From Phycisphaerae bacterium (GTDB lineage: Bacteria; Planctomycetota; Phycisphaerae; Sedimentisphaerales; Anaerobacaceae), in contig JADHXR010000052.1 in NCBI GenBank assembly GCA_016782865.1, positions 1 to 44,521 of the forward strand: a DNA stretch of 44,521 bases, given 5' to 3'. Every line of letters starts with the position of its first letter. Position 1 is the first letter of the stretch. The position numbers and the translations under genes are program-made. The notes beneath the pieces are model-generated. The model had not been told where the DNA came from, searched no databases, and saw only the letters and a list, made by a program, of their open reading frames with translations. Positions 7,734-15,702 of the stretch are shown here, piece after piece.

Positions 7734-10205
7734 CTACGGTTTCACGGCTCCGTTATAAATAAGCACATCATCGATCAGACCGGACCAAAATGTGCCTGGT
7801 TCCAGAGCGCTTCCGGCGCCGATGTACAGACCTGCGTATGAGGACTCCAGGGCCTTGGCTCTGTCACGGGCAACCTCGACATCATCCACATAGAGAATCC
7901 TGTTGCTGCCGTCCCTGACGACCCCCACCCGATGCCAATCGCCGTCGGTCACGACAGTCGAGCAAATCAACGGAGGTCCCTCCGGAAGGGCACCTCGGCC
8001 GGTACCCGCTGGGTTCTTGAGATCTGTTCTGAGCGTTCCATCAACGGCACCGGCCACTAGCCAGTTTGCACCGCTTTGCTGAGAGAGGATCACCTGACCG
8101 GGATCGCCGCCTTTGATCCACGCGAATATACTGAAATCGCCGTCCGCAGGGGAGATGATGAAAGGTGTCTTCACATAATCATCCATTCCGTCAAGCTGCA
8201 ATGCACCATCTATCATTCCACGTGCCGGCTGCCAGAGTGGCCCACCCTGGCAGCCACTGTCATTGACACCGATACTGTCGTAGGCGATACTGCCATCTGT
8301 CTCGTCCATCTTCCAGAGCGCTACAAGGCAAGGATCGTAGACTTCCATTGTGGATCCCAGAATAGTGCAATCAATGATTATTGGCTCATAGCCATAGAAG
8401 AACTCAATGGCGATAGGTCCAGTACTATCGATCGTACAGCTTCTGATGGTCGGGGACGCATCACCGCAAGAGATACCTACTGTCCCGCCGGTTATGGTGA
8501 GACCATCAAGCACACAGCCTGCGCCTTGGCCGCGAGAAAAGGTCACCACCGGGCGCTGACCAACACCGCTGATAATGGTGGCAACCACTACGGCTGGGTC
8601 ATTGGGATTTATGGACGTGACCGTCATGTTCTTGCCTTCGAAATCGATGTTTTCCTGATAGGTTCCAGGGCCAATGACTATTTCATCACCGGGTGCGGCG
8701 TGATTGATGGCAGCCTGAATATAGCCGTATGTTTGCCCCGTAGCCAGGTTCTCAATTGTCGGCCAGGGCAGGATCTCCAGATCCACAGGTATTGGATCCG
8801 CATAGATAGTAGAGCCCTGCTGGTCACGAGCCCTTACAGTCCACCGGGTTTCTTCGAAAGGAAAGGTCGTCATGACTTCAACTGGCGGGCTGGGAGTATC
8901 CGAGATGATATCATAGTCCATAACGCGATAAGGGTCAGAGCCAAACAAAAGCTGATAACCAACGGCATTTTCACTTCTCTTACAGGTAAGAACGACACCT
9001 TTGGGATCCACGCTGTCTCTCCAGGCCAAAAGGGTGACGGGTTCTGGGAGCCTGCCGGGATGGTTAGCTTCGTCGTGAAGATTCATATAGCCAGAAGACG
9101 CGTCTCCATGCCATTTGAACTTGTAGGTCTGCGTTTCTGGTGTTGATGCAAGCTGGAGGTTCTTCCCCGGACCAATAGCAGACCAATAGCCCCCAGCAAC
9201 AACGCCATTGTTGAACTTGTTCGACTCTGCATTTGTCCAAGAGCTTTCGTACCACCATAAAGCAAGAGTATGATCAACTGTGTCAAATCCAACGTTCAAC
9301 ACATTGGGATAGAAGTCTGCGTATTGGCTCACATAGTTGTCTAGCCAACATTGTTCGCCATCAACAGAACTGGCGATCAAAGCAGCGATGCTTTCAGAAT
9401 AGTCCTGATAGCTCCGGCAATTTGTGCCGGCATCTAGCAGAGTAACATGGTTTACTGCATATCGGGCATCCTGATAGGTCAGGTTCAAACGTATGCCGAC
9501 GTCTACAGCAGGCTGTCCGCCTGTGCTCATGCCGGCTGTCTGGATCGCCATTCTGTAGTCTGGTGCCACGCTTGACAGATAGACGATAATCATATCGCCA
9601 CATCCATAGTAGGTACGCGAGCTTCCAACTTTGACATCAGGCATGTATCCGTCATGAAAGTGTATTAAGTTTGTCCTGCTGAGCAAGATCGGAGTCGCGA
9701 CAGGTTGTCCGGGAGCGCCAGTTACGCAATCTCCTCCGCCAAAATAGACTAGTGTCGGTTTGTTGGGGTCAAACGGAGGGTTCACATGTCGCATCATGTT
9801 CTGACCGAAATCCGGTACGATTATGACTTTAACGGTATCGGACAGACTTGTCAGATCGCCATCACCAACCACCAGCTCAAACTCGCACTCTTGAACTTCG
9901 TCTGTTTGGACAAAGCCGCTAACCGTAGGTGTGGCCGTGCTTGCCTCGGTAATTACTACCGCTGGGCCGGAAATCTGTCGCCATGAGTAGCTCAATTGTC
10001 CGGAATTGTCTGGGTCAAAGGAGCCGGTTCCATCAAGGGAAACAGGATCCTGAGCTGCGTATCGTGGTAGCCCAGCATCTGCGATGGGCGGTGCCGCCTC
10101 GAATCCCGCAGCAATCGCCGTCTGTTCCAGCACGGACGCAAACATGTAAACGGCAATGTATCCCAAGAATATCAACCTGACTGGGCGCCTTATGAACCAT
10201 TTCAT
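7734..10205 (-). CDS. Exported PKD / hydrolase-like / beta-helix / LamG protein
   Basis: 823 residues with an N-terminal signal (RRPVRLIFLGYIAVYMF...). Modules in order: a PKD-like beta-sandwich (about 38-130, 'DGTGSFDPDNSG'), a segment of about 145-390 that may be an alpha/beta-hydrolase (it opens with 'PTLVYFGGGD' and has a GMSTG nucleophile-elbow-like motif around Ser227), an Fn3-like linker (about 395-485), a right-handed beta-helix of the DUF1565/pectate-lyase-like kind (about 495-620, 'YIQAAINHAAPGDEIVIGPGTY'), and a LamG lectin-like domain (about 634-820, 'LVALWKMDETDGSIAYDS'). The mix of a possible esterase with sugar-binding modules points to extracellular polysaccharide binding or de-esterification, but the hydrolase call rests mainly on one motif. 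The M28 gene follows 41 nt downstream on the same strand, so they are probably cotranscribed. AAAGGA precedes the ATG. Confidence 0.82.
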   Translation of the reverse strand: MKWFIRRPVRLIFLGYIAVYMFASVLEQTAIAAGFEAAPPIADAGLPRYAAQDPVSLDGTGSFDPDNSGQLSYSWRQISGPAVVITEASTATPTVSGFVQTDEVQECEFELVVGDGDLTSLSDTVKVIIVPDFGQNMMRHVNPPFDPNKPTLVYFGGGDCVTGAPGQPVATPILLSRTNLIHFHDGYMPDVKVGSSRTYYGCGDMIIVYLSSVAPDYRMAIQTAGMSTGGQPAVDVGIRLNLTYQDARYAVNHVTLLDAGTNCRSYQDYSESIAALIASSVDGEQCWLDNYVSQYADFYPNVLNVGFDTVDHTLALWWYESSWTNAESNKFNNGVVAGGYWSAIGPGKNLQLASTPETQTYKFKWHGDASSGYMNLHDEANHPGRLPEPVTLLAWRDSVDPKGVVLTCKRSENAVGYQLLFGSDPYRVMDYDIISDTPSPPVEVMTTFPFEETRWTVRARDQQGSTIYADPIPVDLEILPWPTIENLATGQTYGYIQAAINHAAPGDEIVIGPGTYQENIDFEGKNMTVTSINPNDPAVVVATIISGVGQRPVVTFSRGQGAGCVLDGLTITGGTVGISCGDASPTIRSCTIDSTGPIAIEFFYGYEPIIIDCTILGSTMEVYDPCLVALWKMDETDGSIAYDSIGVNDSGCQGGPLWQPARGMIDGALQLDGMDDYVKTPFIISPADGDFSIFAWIKGGDPGQVILSQQSGANWLVAGAVDGTLRTDLKNPAGTGRGALPEGPPLICSTVVTDGDWHRVGVVRDGSNRILYVDDVEVARDRAKALESSYAGLYIGAGSALEPGTFWSGLIDDVLIYNGAVKP

Positions 10206-10395
10206 TTAACACCGTCCTTTCTGAGTAAAGCAAAACCTCTGTAGCGAACCAGGTTCTGGACAGGGCTCTGTCATCGTGAGCTTCCACTTACTATCCTCCA
10301 AAAAATTCCGAATACTGCGCGCTATTTTAAAAGAATTACGCAGAAGTCGATTAATGCTCAAAAATTCTGCATGTCGGTTCTACAGATTTGATATT

Positions 10396-10424
10396 TTGCT
10401 GAATGCAATGATATGTGGTATTAT
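10396..10424 (+). promoter_or_regulatory. Candidate promoter of the sigma factor-kinase pair
   Basis: TTGCTG (10396-10401) and TATTAT (10419-10424) are spaced by 17 nt in an AT-rich patch. They lie about 65 nt upstream of the sigma factor ATG. An alternative -35 (TTGATA, 10388-10393) overlaps. Confidence 0.4.
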
Positions 10425-10489
10425 TAAGGCGTTTCTGCGAGTCCAAGTCGGTGTTGGCCAGTTTTTCCTCAAAACACGAGGAATCGAAC

Positions 10490-11266
10490 ATGGGATACAA
10501 TGACCATACAGACATGGGGGGATCACGGGAGGCATTTCTCACAACCCAGTGGTCTCTGATTGAGAACATCAAGGCAGGCCAGGACCGAGATAAAATCCTT
10601 ATCGATTTCCTTTTAAGGCAATACTGGAAGCCGGTTTACTGCTATCTGCGGCAGAAAGGATTCAATAATGAAGATGCTAAGGACCTCACACAAGACTTCT
10701 TCCATGAGGTCGTGTTAAATAGAGACATGGTTGGCCGGGCTGATCAGACCAAGGGCCGCTTCCGGTCGTTTCTGCTCTATGCCCTTAACGAATATCTGAC
10801 CAAACAGAACATCAGGGAGAGAGCCCTTAAGCGTATCCCGAAGGGGAGATTGGTCTCTCTCGATGTAGCAGAGGCCGCCCCCACCTTACCACAGAGTGTA
10901 GAGAGAGCCTCGGCAGAGGAATGCTACCATTATGCCTGGCTTTCGGCCTTGCTGGAACGTGTTCTTGCAGAGGTAAGAGCCGAGTGCCGCCGACAGGAAA
11001 TGGAAATCCACTGGGTACTTTTCTATAAGCGAGTTGTAGGGCCTATTATGGGCGCTCAATCTTCCGTATCTCTAACTGATCTTTGTCAGAAACATGGCGT
11101 CAAAGATGCGAAGAAAGCCTCAAACATGATCGTCACAGTAAAGAGGCGTTTTCGCACAGCGCTGATGCAGCATGTCCGTCGTACAATACTTTCGGGTGAC
11201 CAGGCATCTGAGGAAATGGAAGAATTATTGCAGTATCTTCCAAAAAGCGCGCAGCATTTCAAATAA
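10490..11266 (+). CDS. ECF-like sigma-70 family factor, planctomycete type
   Basis: 258 residues from the ATG at 10490, chosen because GAGGAA lies 6 nt upstream; a longer in-frame reading from 10415 has no good ribosome site. The sigma region 2 helix is clear (YWKPVYCYLRQKGFNNEDAK, then DLTQDFF), matching the divergent sigma factors common in Planctomycetes and Verrucomicrobia. A C-terminal helix-turn-helix-like stretch (SLTDLCQKHGVKDAKKASN, then VTVKRRF) resembles region 4. The kinase gene follows 99 nt downstream. In this phylum such factors are often encoded beside a Ser/Thr kinase, so the pair may form one signalling unit, with the kinase acting on the factor or on an anti-factor (inference). 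No anti-sigma factor is present here. Confidence 0.88.
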   Translation: MGYNDHTDMGGSREAFLTTQWSLIENIKAGQDRDKILIDFLLRQYWKPVYCYLRQKGFNNEDAKDLTQDFFHEVVLNRDMVGRADQTKGRFRSFLLYALNEYLTKQNIRERALKRIPKGRLVSLDVAEAAPTLPQSVERASAEECYHYAWLSALLERVLAEVRAECRRQEMEIHWVLFYKRVVGPIMGAQSSVSLTDLCQKHGVKDAKKASNMIVTVKRRFRTALMQHVRRTILSGDQASEEMEELLQYLPKSAQHFK

Positions 11267-11294
11267 GTAGGAGGATAAATAGGTGTAGATGTGT

Positions 11295-11333
11295 CGAGAA
11301 GCGAAACCCCAAGAGGGGTGATCGTGCTTCTCG
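11295..11333 (+). promoter_or_regulatory. Strong hairpin between sigma factor and kinase genes
   Basis: CGAGAAGC (11295-11302) pairs perfectly with GCTTCTCG (11326-11333). Nested inside is ACCCC-AAGA-GGGGT (11306-11319). An AGGAGG at 11269-11274 sits before the hairpin and a GAGGA (11356-11360) after it. It lies in the leader of the kinase if translation starts at 11366, and could influence transcript stability or kinase translation. There is no U-tract, so a simple terminator is unlikely. Confidence 0.55.
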
Positions 11334-11365
11334 CAAGCGTACAGTCCGATTACGTGAGGACGACC

Positions 11366-13996
11366 ATGATGCAGGAAGATTCAATATTCGGAGCTGAGCC
11401 CGACGATTTGAAGAGGCTCGTAAGGTTTGGTTTAGAGCCAGATGACACGGCTGTCGATGAAGACACATCACCTCCGACCGCTTCGGCAGACGAACTGATG
11501 GAGCGTCCCGGAGCTCAAATCGGCCGCTACAAGCTGCTTCGTGTCCTGGGTGAAGGTGGGATGGGGATTGTCTACCTCGCTCAACAGGACAAGCCGGTCA
11601 CACGACATGTTGCCCTAAAGGTCATCAAAGCAGGGATGGACTCCAAGCGAGTCATGGCACGGTTTGAAGCCGAAGAGCAAGCCTTGGCCTTGATGGAACA
11701 CCCTCACGTGGCCCGTGTGTATGATGCAGGTCTCACAGGCAGCGGCCGTCCTTACTTCGTCATGGAATACGTTAAGGGCATCCCCATCACCGATCATTGT
11801 GATAAGCACAAGTCGACCGTCGAAGAAAGACTGCGTCTGTTTCTGCATGTTTGCCAAGCCGTCCAGCATGCGCACCAGAAAGGAATCATTCACCGGGACC
11901 TCAAACCGTCGAATATCCTGGTGTCCATTGATGGCAACGAATCGATGCCAAAAGTGATTGATTTTGGTGTGGCTCGGGCCATTAGTCAGCAACTGACAGA
12001 AGAAACACTCTATACAGAACAGGGTCAGCTCATCGGAACACCTGAGTATATGAGTCCGGAACAAGCGGATCTGAATAATCAGGATATTGACACACGGACA
12101 GATATCTACTCATTGGGTGTTGTCTTGTATAGACTCTTAGCCGGAGTTCCGCCTTTCGATCCTCAGACGCTCCAGGCCGCCGGCATCGAGCACATGCGCA
12201 AGGTAATCTGCGAGGAAGAGCCTAAGACACCAAGTACACGGCTGAGCAAAACGTCTGTCGAAGAGTCAACGGAGTCTGCACGTCGGCGGAGTACGAGCAT
12301 ACGAGCGCTGCAGCGGAGACTGCATGGTGATCTGGACTGGATCACTCTCAAGGCGATGGAGAAGAACCGGACCCGTCGGTACGGGTCGGCAGGAGAGCTC
12401 GCCGCAGACATCCAGCGTCACCTCGATCACGAAGCAGTTTTAGCCGGACCACCCAGCACCATCTACAGGATTGAGAAGTTTGCACGACGGAACCGCGCGT
12501 TGGTTACGGGGGCCGCAGCGGTTCTAGTTGTCCTCACTGCGGGTGCGGTGGTCTCGACGGTTTTTGCAATTGGGCAAGCGCGCGCCCGTGCCGATGCCCA
12601 AGAGGTGGCGGACTTCCTCGTAAAAAGCACGTTGGGATCCTTTAATACATGGACGGCGAAGGGCAGCAAAGTGACGGCCCGCTCTGTTCTCGATGCCGTG
12701 GCGCAGAATCTGGAGGGGAAACTCACAGACCAGCCGCTCGTCCAGGCACGGATCCACCAGGAACTGGTACCTTGTTATGCGTTCCTTGGTTTCTACGACG
12801 AGGCTGAACGGCACCAGAAGCGTAGTCTCGAGATGCACCGAGCCAACCTTGGCGGCGACAACGAAGCCACCCTGCACGCCACGTTTGGGCTTGCCTGGGT
12901 GTACATGATGCGGTTCAGCCGCCACGACGAGTCGGAGCGACTGGCAACCGAGGCGCTGACGGGCTTCGAACGCTTGCTGCCCGAAGAGGACTGGAGGAGA
13001 CTGTTATGTATGGAGACGCTCGGCTGGGCGTACATCATGCAAAATCGTTTTCTTGAGGGCGAGCAAGTGTTCCAGCAGGCGTTGAGGACCATCCGCCGGG
13101 AACTGGGAGAGGAATACGAGTTCACGCCATCGTTGACATGTCGGCTGGCATATGCGCATCGAATACAGGGCCATTACGAAGAAGCCGAGGCGCTATATGT
13201 CAGGGGACTGGAGATCAGTCGCCGCGTGCGCGGCGAACAGGATCTGGCTACACTGACCCTGACACACTGCTATGGTGAACTCTGCTGGGACCAGGGCCGC
13301 TATGGCGAGGCCGAGCAACTTCTGGTTAAGGCGCTCGGGGGAAGACGCCATGTCCTGGGAGAACAACATCCGGAAACCCTGTTTACAATGGCTGCTCTCG
13401 GCTGGCTGTACCATAGTCAGGGAGTATTAGGGAAGGCTGAGGATCAGTTATGCAACGCGCTGGAAGCCGCGCGGACAGGCATAGGTGAGATGCATCTGTA
13501 TAGCCTGCACTTGATGCATGGGTTGGGCGCGTTGTACTTGACTCAGGAACGATATAACGAAGCAAAGTTGCTGTTGGAGAACGCACTGGAGATAGGGATA
13601 GACCTTCTGGGGGAAGAAAATTGGTATACGCTAAAGATAATGAATACCCTTGCTAAGCTGTATGCATCGCAGGGCCACTACACAAGCGCCGAGAAGACTT
13701 TTCGCCAGGTATTGGAAGCTAGAATACGGATCTGGAGTGCCAACCATCCGGATATTCTGGAAACGAAGAACGATCTGGCCTTGCTGTGCAAAGAGCAAGC
13801 TCGATATGATATGGCAGAAGAGTTACTCCTCGAAGCCATCGACGGCCGCCGTCTCAAACTTGGTGACACTCACCCACACACGTTAGAGTCATGGCACAAT
13901 CTGATCGAACTCTACGAAGCCCGGAATAAACCTGAAGAAGCTGAGAAGTGGCGATCTAAGCTGGTTCAGCGTGACGATGCCGGGGAACGGGACTGA
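11366..13996 (+). CDS. Membrane Ser/Thr protein kinase with TPR repeats
   Basis: 876 residues. The cytoplasmic Hanks-type kinase domain (about 53-320) has all key elements: glycine loop GEGGMG (62-67), catalytic Lys85 in 'VALKVIK', HRDLKPSN with Asp178, and DFG with Asp199. One transmembrane helix follows (about 378-402, 'GAAAVLVVLTAGAVV'), then a long TPR region (about 460-865) with many YxEAExL-type repeats that would bind proteins on the far side of the membrane. The start is uncertain: a GTG at 11291 extends the frame by 25 residues but would place the strong hairpin inside coding sequence. The ATG at 11366 has GAGGA 5 nt upstream, so I prefer it. The stop codon TGA is shared with the first base triplet of a duplicated cutC fragment. 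Confidence 0.9.
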   Translation: MMQEDSIFGAEPDDLKRLVRFGLEPDDTAVDEDTSPPTASADELMERPGAQIGRYKLLRVLGEGGMGIVYLAQQDKPVTRHVALKVIKAGMDSKRVMARFEAEEQALALMEHPHVARVYDAGLTGSGRPYFVMEYVKGIPITDHCDKHKSTVEERLRLFLHVCQAVQHAHQKGIIHRDLKPSNILVSIDGNESMPKVIDFGVARAISQQLTEETLYTEQGQLIGTPEYMSPEQADLNNQDIDTRTDIYSLGVVLYRLLAGVPPFDPQTLQAAGIEHMRKVICEEEPKTPSTRLSKTSVEESTESARRRSTSIRALQRRLHGDLDWITLKAMEKNRTRRYGSAGELAADIQRHLDHEAVLAGPPSTIYRIEKFARRNRALVTGAAAVLVVLTAGAVVSTVFAIGQARARADAQEVADFLVKSTLGSFNTWTAKGSKVTARSVLDAVAQNLEGKLTDQPLVQARIHQELVPCYAFLGFYDEAERHQKRSLEMHRANLGGDNEATLHATFGLAWVYMMRFSRHDESERLATEALTGFERLLPEEDWRRLLCMETLGWAYIMQNRFLEGEQVFQQALRTIRRELGEEYEFTPSLTCRLAYAHRIQGHYEEAEALYVRGLEISRRVRGEQDLATLTLTHCYGELCWDQGRYGEAEQLLVKALGGRRHVLGEQHPETLFTMAALGWLYHSQGVLGKAEDQLCNALEAARTGIGEMHLYSLHLMHGLGALYLTQERYNEAKLLLENALEIGIDLLGEENWYTLKIMNTLAKLYASQGHYTSAEKTFRQVLEARIRIWSANHPDILETKNDLALLCKEQARYDMAEELLLEAIDGRRLKLGDTHPHTLESWHNLIELYEARNKPEEAEKWRSKLVQRDDAGERD

Positions 13997-14405
13997 ACTG
14001 ATCGGGGACCGAGAAGCCGTCTTTCACAGGGCTTTCGACGTAACGTCGGAGCCGCTGGAAGCACTCGATCAACTGGTTGAACTCGGCTTCAAACGTATTC
14101 TCACCAGCGGCCAGGAGCCAAGCGTGCCTCAAGGGGCTGAACTGATCAAAGAGTTGATAGGTTACGCAGGCGACAGAATCGAAATCCTCCCCGGCGGTGG
14201 GATTCGGCCGCATAATATCCAGGCAATTGTAGAACAAACGGGAGCCAAACAGGTTCACCTCTCAGCATTCGAGCAAAGGCTCGATCCATCCGTACACAAC
14301 CGACCACACATAACCTTCGACGGCGCGCTTCGACCGCCAGAAGATCGGTACGACATTGTCGATCACAACGTCATTCGATACATCTCCGAATTGCTGAGCC
14401 CTTAG
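13994..14405 (+). pseudogene. 5'-truncated second cutC (C-terminal half only)
   Basis: This segment encodes the C-terminal 137 or so residues of a CutC protein, from ELIGDREAVFHRAFD to the stop codon, and aligns without gaps to 3867-4278 in the intact gene. The first 126 nt are identical. The remaining 286 nt differ at about 48 positions (about 83% identity, counted by eye). The N-terminal half of the barrel is missing. The only upstream ATG (13977) lies inside the kinase end without a ribosome site. It is therefore a fragment created by recombination, joined directly to the kinase stop. Confidence 0.85.
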
Positions 14406-14624
14406 CCTCGCAAGTTTAGCCCGTGTCCTTTGCAGGGTTCTACGTGACACGTGATATCGTGTTTCTACTTGAGCCAGGTTGGCCACTATGTGTTCAGCCC
14501 GCTTCAACTCGTAAAATATGCACGCTCCCGCATGCTGCTGGTTACGATTGCCCGGGAACAGTATTTCTATTAGCTCTGTGAAGTCTGATAACGTATGGGG
14601 ATAGGGCAAGCTTCGCAGGGTCAC
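14405..14624 (-). pseudogene. Possible N-terminal fragment of an HTH-type protein
   Basis: A minus-strand frame starts at a GTG (14624) preceded by two AAGGA-like sites and gives about 73 sensible residues before it runs into antisense of the cutC fragment. The peptide includes ELIEILFPGNRNQQHAG and ETRYHVSRRTLQRTRAKLAR, the latter looking like a helix-turn-helix. I do not recognise the family. The loss of the rest of the frame exactly where the cutC fragment ends suggests a gene broken by the same rearrangement, but a chance open frame cannot be excluded. Confidence 0.35.
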
Positions 14625-14908
14625 CTGTCCTTATTCCTTTAGGTCTGGAATACGTTCGATTTCTGATTAAAGTTGCTCAAACTGCTTATCTGTCTGAAGC
14701 AATTCATGAAACTGCGTGAGTCTCTTAGATGGCCCGATGTTCAGCTCCGAACAGCAAACTCAAACGTCCTTTGTCTGATGTAGTCTCTCTCTTCACCCTT
14801 CATCCTTTCGCGGCCTCCGGCCGCGCACACTCCGTCCCCGTCGGGCGCCAGAAGGTCCCTATCTTAAGGTGTCAACGGTTTGAAGATTAAACCGCGAGAC
14901 CCAAGGGA

Positions 14909-15018
14909 GAGCACAGGGGTCAAGAGCACAGGGGTCGAGCACAGGCGAGCACAGCGAGCACAGCGAGCACAGGGAGCACAGGGAGCACAGGGAGCACAGG
15001 GAGAGGGGGCACAGGGGT
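14909..15018 (+). repeat. GAGCACAGG-type minisatellite (9-bp unit)
   Basis: Six adjacent 9-bp units (CGAGCACAG or GGAGCACAG) run from 14946 to 14999, with degenerate units on both sides including two GAGCACAGGGGTC-like copies. The middle units change from CGAGCACAG to GGAGCACAG, suggesting two expansion episodes. It is not a CRISPR: there are no spacers. Confidence 0.9.
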
Positions 15019-15307
15019 CAGGGTTTAATTCTTGCAATCATGCGTTTGGATATCGGGGGACACCACACATCTTTATTTGTTACAATCATATCCGCAAGGG
15101 ATTATTGTTACGATAAAGACCTGGCAGATCAGGGTAGTCCCAAGCGCAGGCTCGGTCACGTGGCATGCCACAAAGGAACGACTGGCGTGGCACTTGCCAG
15201 CCGAAGGCGGGACGCCACGGTTAAAGGCAGATTTATCGAATAGACTGGGCAGTGGATTTCCCGAGAGAAACCTCTATAAAATGCGACAATTTTACCTGGT
15301 TCACAAG

Positions 15308-15371
15308 ATTTCGCCGACGGCGGCGAAATTGAGTTGGCCTATCATTGAATTCGGCAGACGTCTGCCGAATT
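15308..15371. repeat. Pair of perfect palindromes with a shared suffix
   Basis: ATTTCGCCG-ACGG-CGGCGAAAT (15308-15329) and a 24-bp perfect palindrome centred on AGACGTCT (15348-15371) lie 18 nt apart. Each is followed by a near-identical suffix (TGAGTTGG, TGAGCTGG). They look like two members of one palindromic repeat family with different arm sequences. Confidence 0.7.
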
Positions 15372-15599
15372 GAGCTGGAGCCAGCACGTCGAGTTATTGT
15401 CTGAGGAATAGGGGTCCGTAGATTGCATGAGCTAGACTCCGACCGCTGGATGCCCTGGAACTACCGGGACATGCTCCAACGAACTGATGTCACTCACCCC
15501 AAAACCCACCAAACTTGCTGACAAATTCAGTCTTTTTTCAGGTCTGCCGAAAGCACACTGCATAACGGATTGCATTTAATTTGCAACCTTTTTGCCTCT

Positions 15600-15702
15600 T
15601 ATAGTGCTCCTGATTGAAAATTCCCGTTCTTGCGCGGGTAAGTGCCTTTAAAATAACAGGTTATGGTTTTGCTCGCGGGAATCTACTACCCTGAAGGGTA
15701 TA
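15600..15702 (-). repeat. 103-nt structured dispersed element, copy B
   Basis: Reverse-complement partner of 1802-1904 (88/103 identical, no gaps). In this copy the long-range pair is ATTCCCG with CGGGAAT, one base pair longer than in copy A. The substitution in the element and the kept pairing hint at selection or at recent origin from a structured master copy. The first 17 nt encode the last residues and the TAG stop of the HzsA-like gene. Confidence 0.8.

Larger units (their letters stand above)
14625..15599. other. Long non-coding, repeat-rich region
   Basis: Nearly 1 kb without a convincing gene. It contains the 9-bp minisatellite (14909-15018), a G/A-rich 'caggggtcaggg' tail followed by a stretch around 15020-15080 of the kind I associate with short repeats near REP-associated transposases (from memory), a TGGCACTTGCCAG-like palindrome near 15190, and the paired palindromes at 15308-15371. 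The open frames here are products of these repeats. The stretch 15372-15599 shows nothing I can name. Confidence 0.6.

Noticed and set aside
8076..9146. 356-codon plus-strand open frame
   Set aside because: Antisense shadow of the PKD/beta-helix/LamG gene.
14909..15018. CRISPR array
   Set aside because: Units are 9 bp and contiguous, without unique spacers, and no cas gene is near.
14880..15116. Open frame with an 'AQRAQRAQGAQG' repeat protein
   Set aside because: It is only the translation of the 9-bp minisatellite.
1802..15702. Composite transposon bounded by the inverted 103-nt elements
   Set aside because: No transposase lies between them, and copy B overlaps a gene's 3' end; the inverted arrangement alone is not enough.
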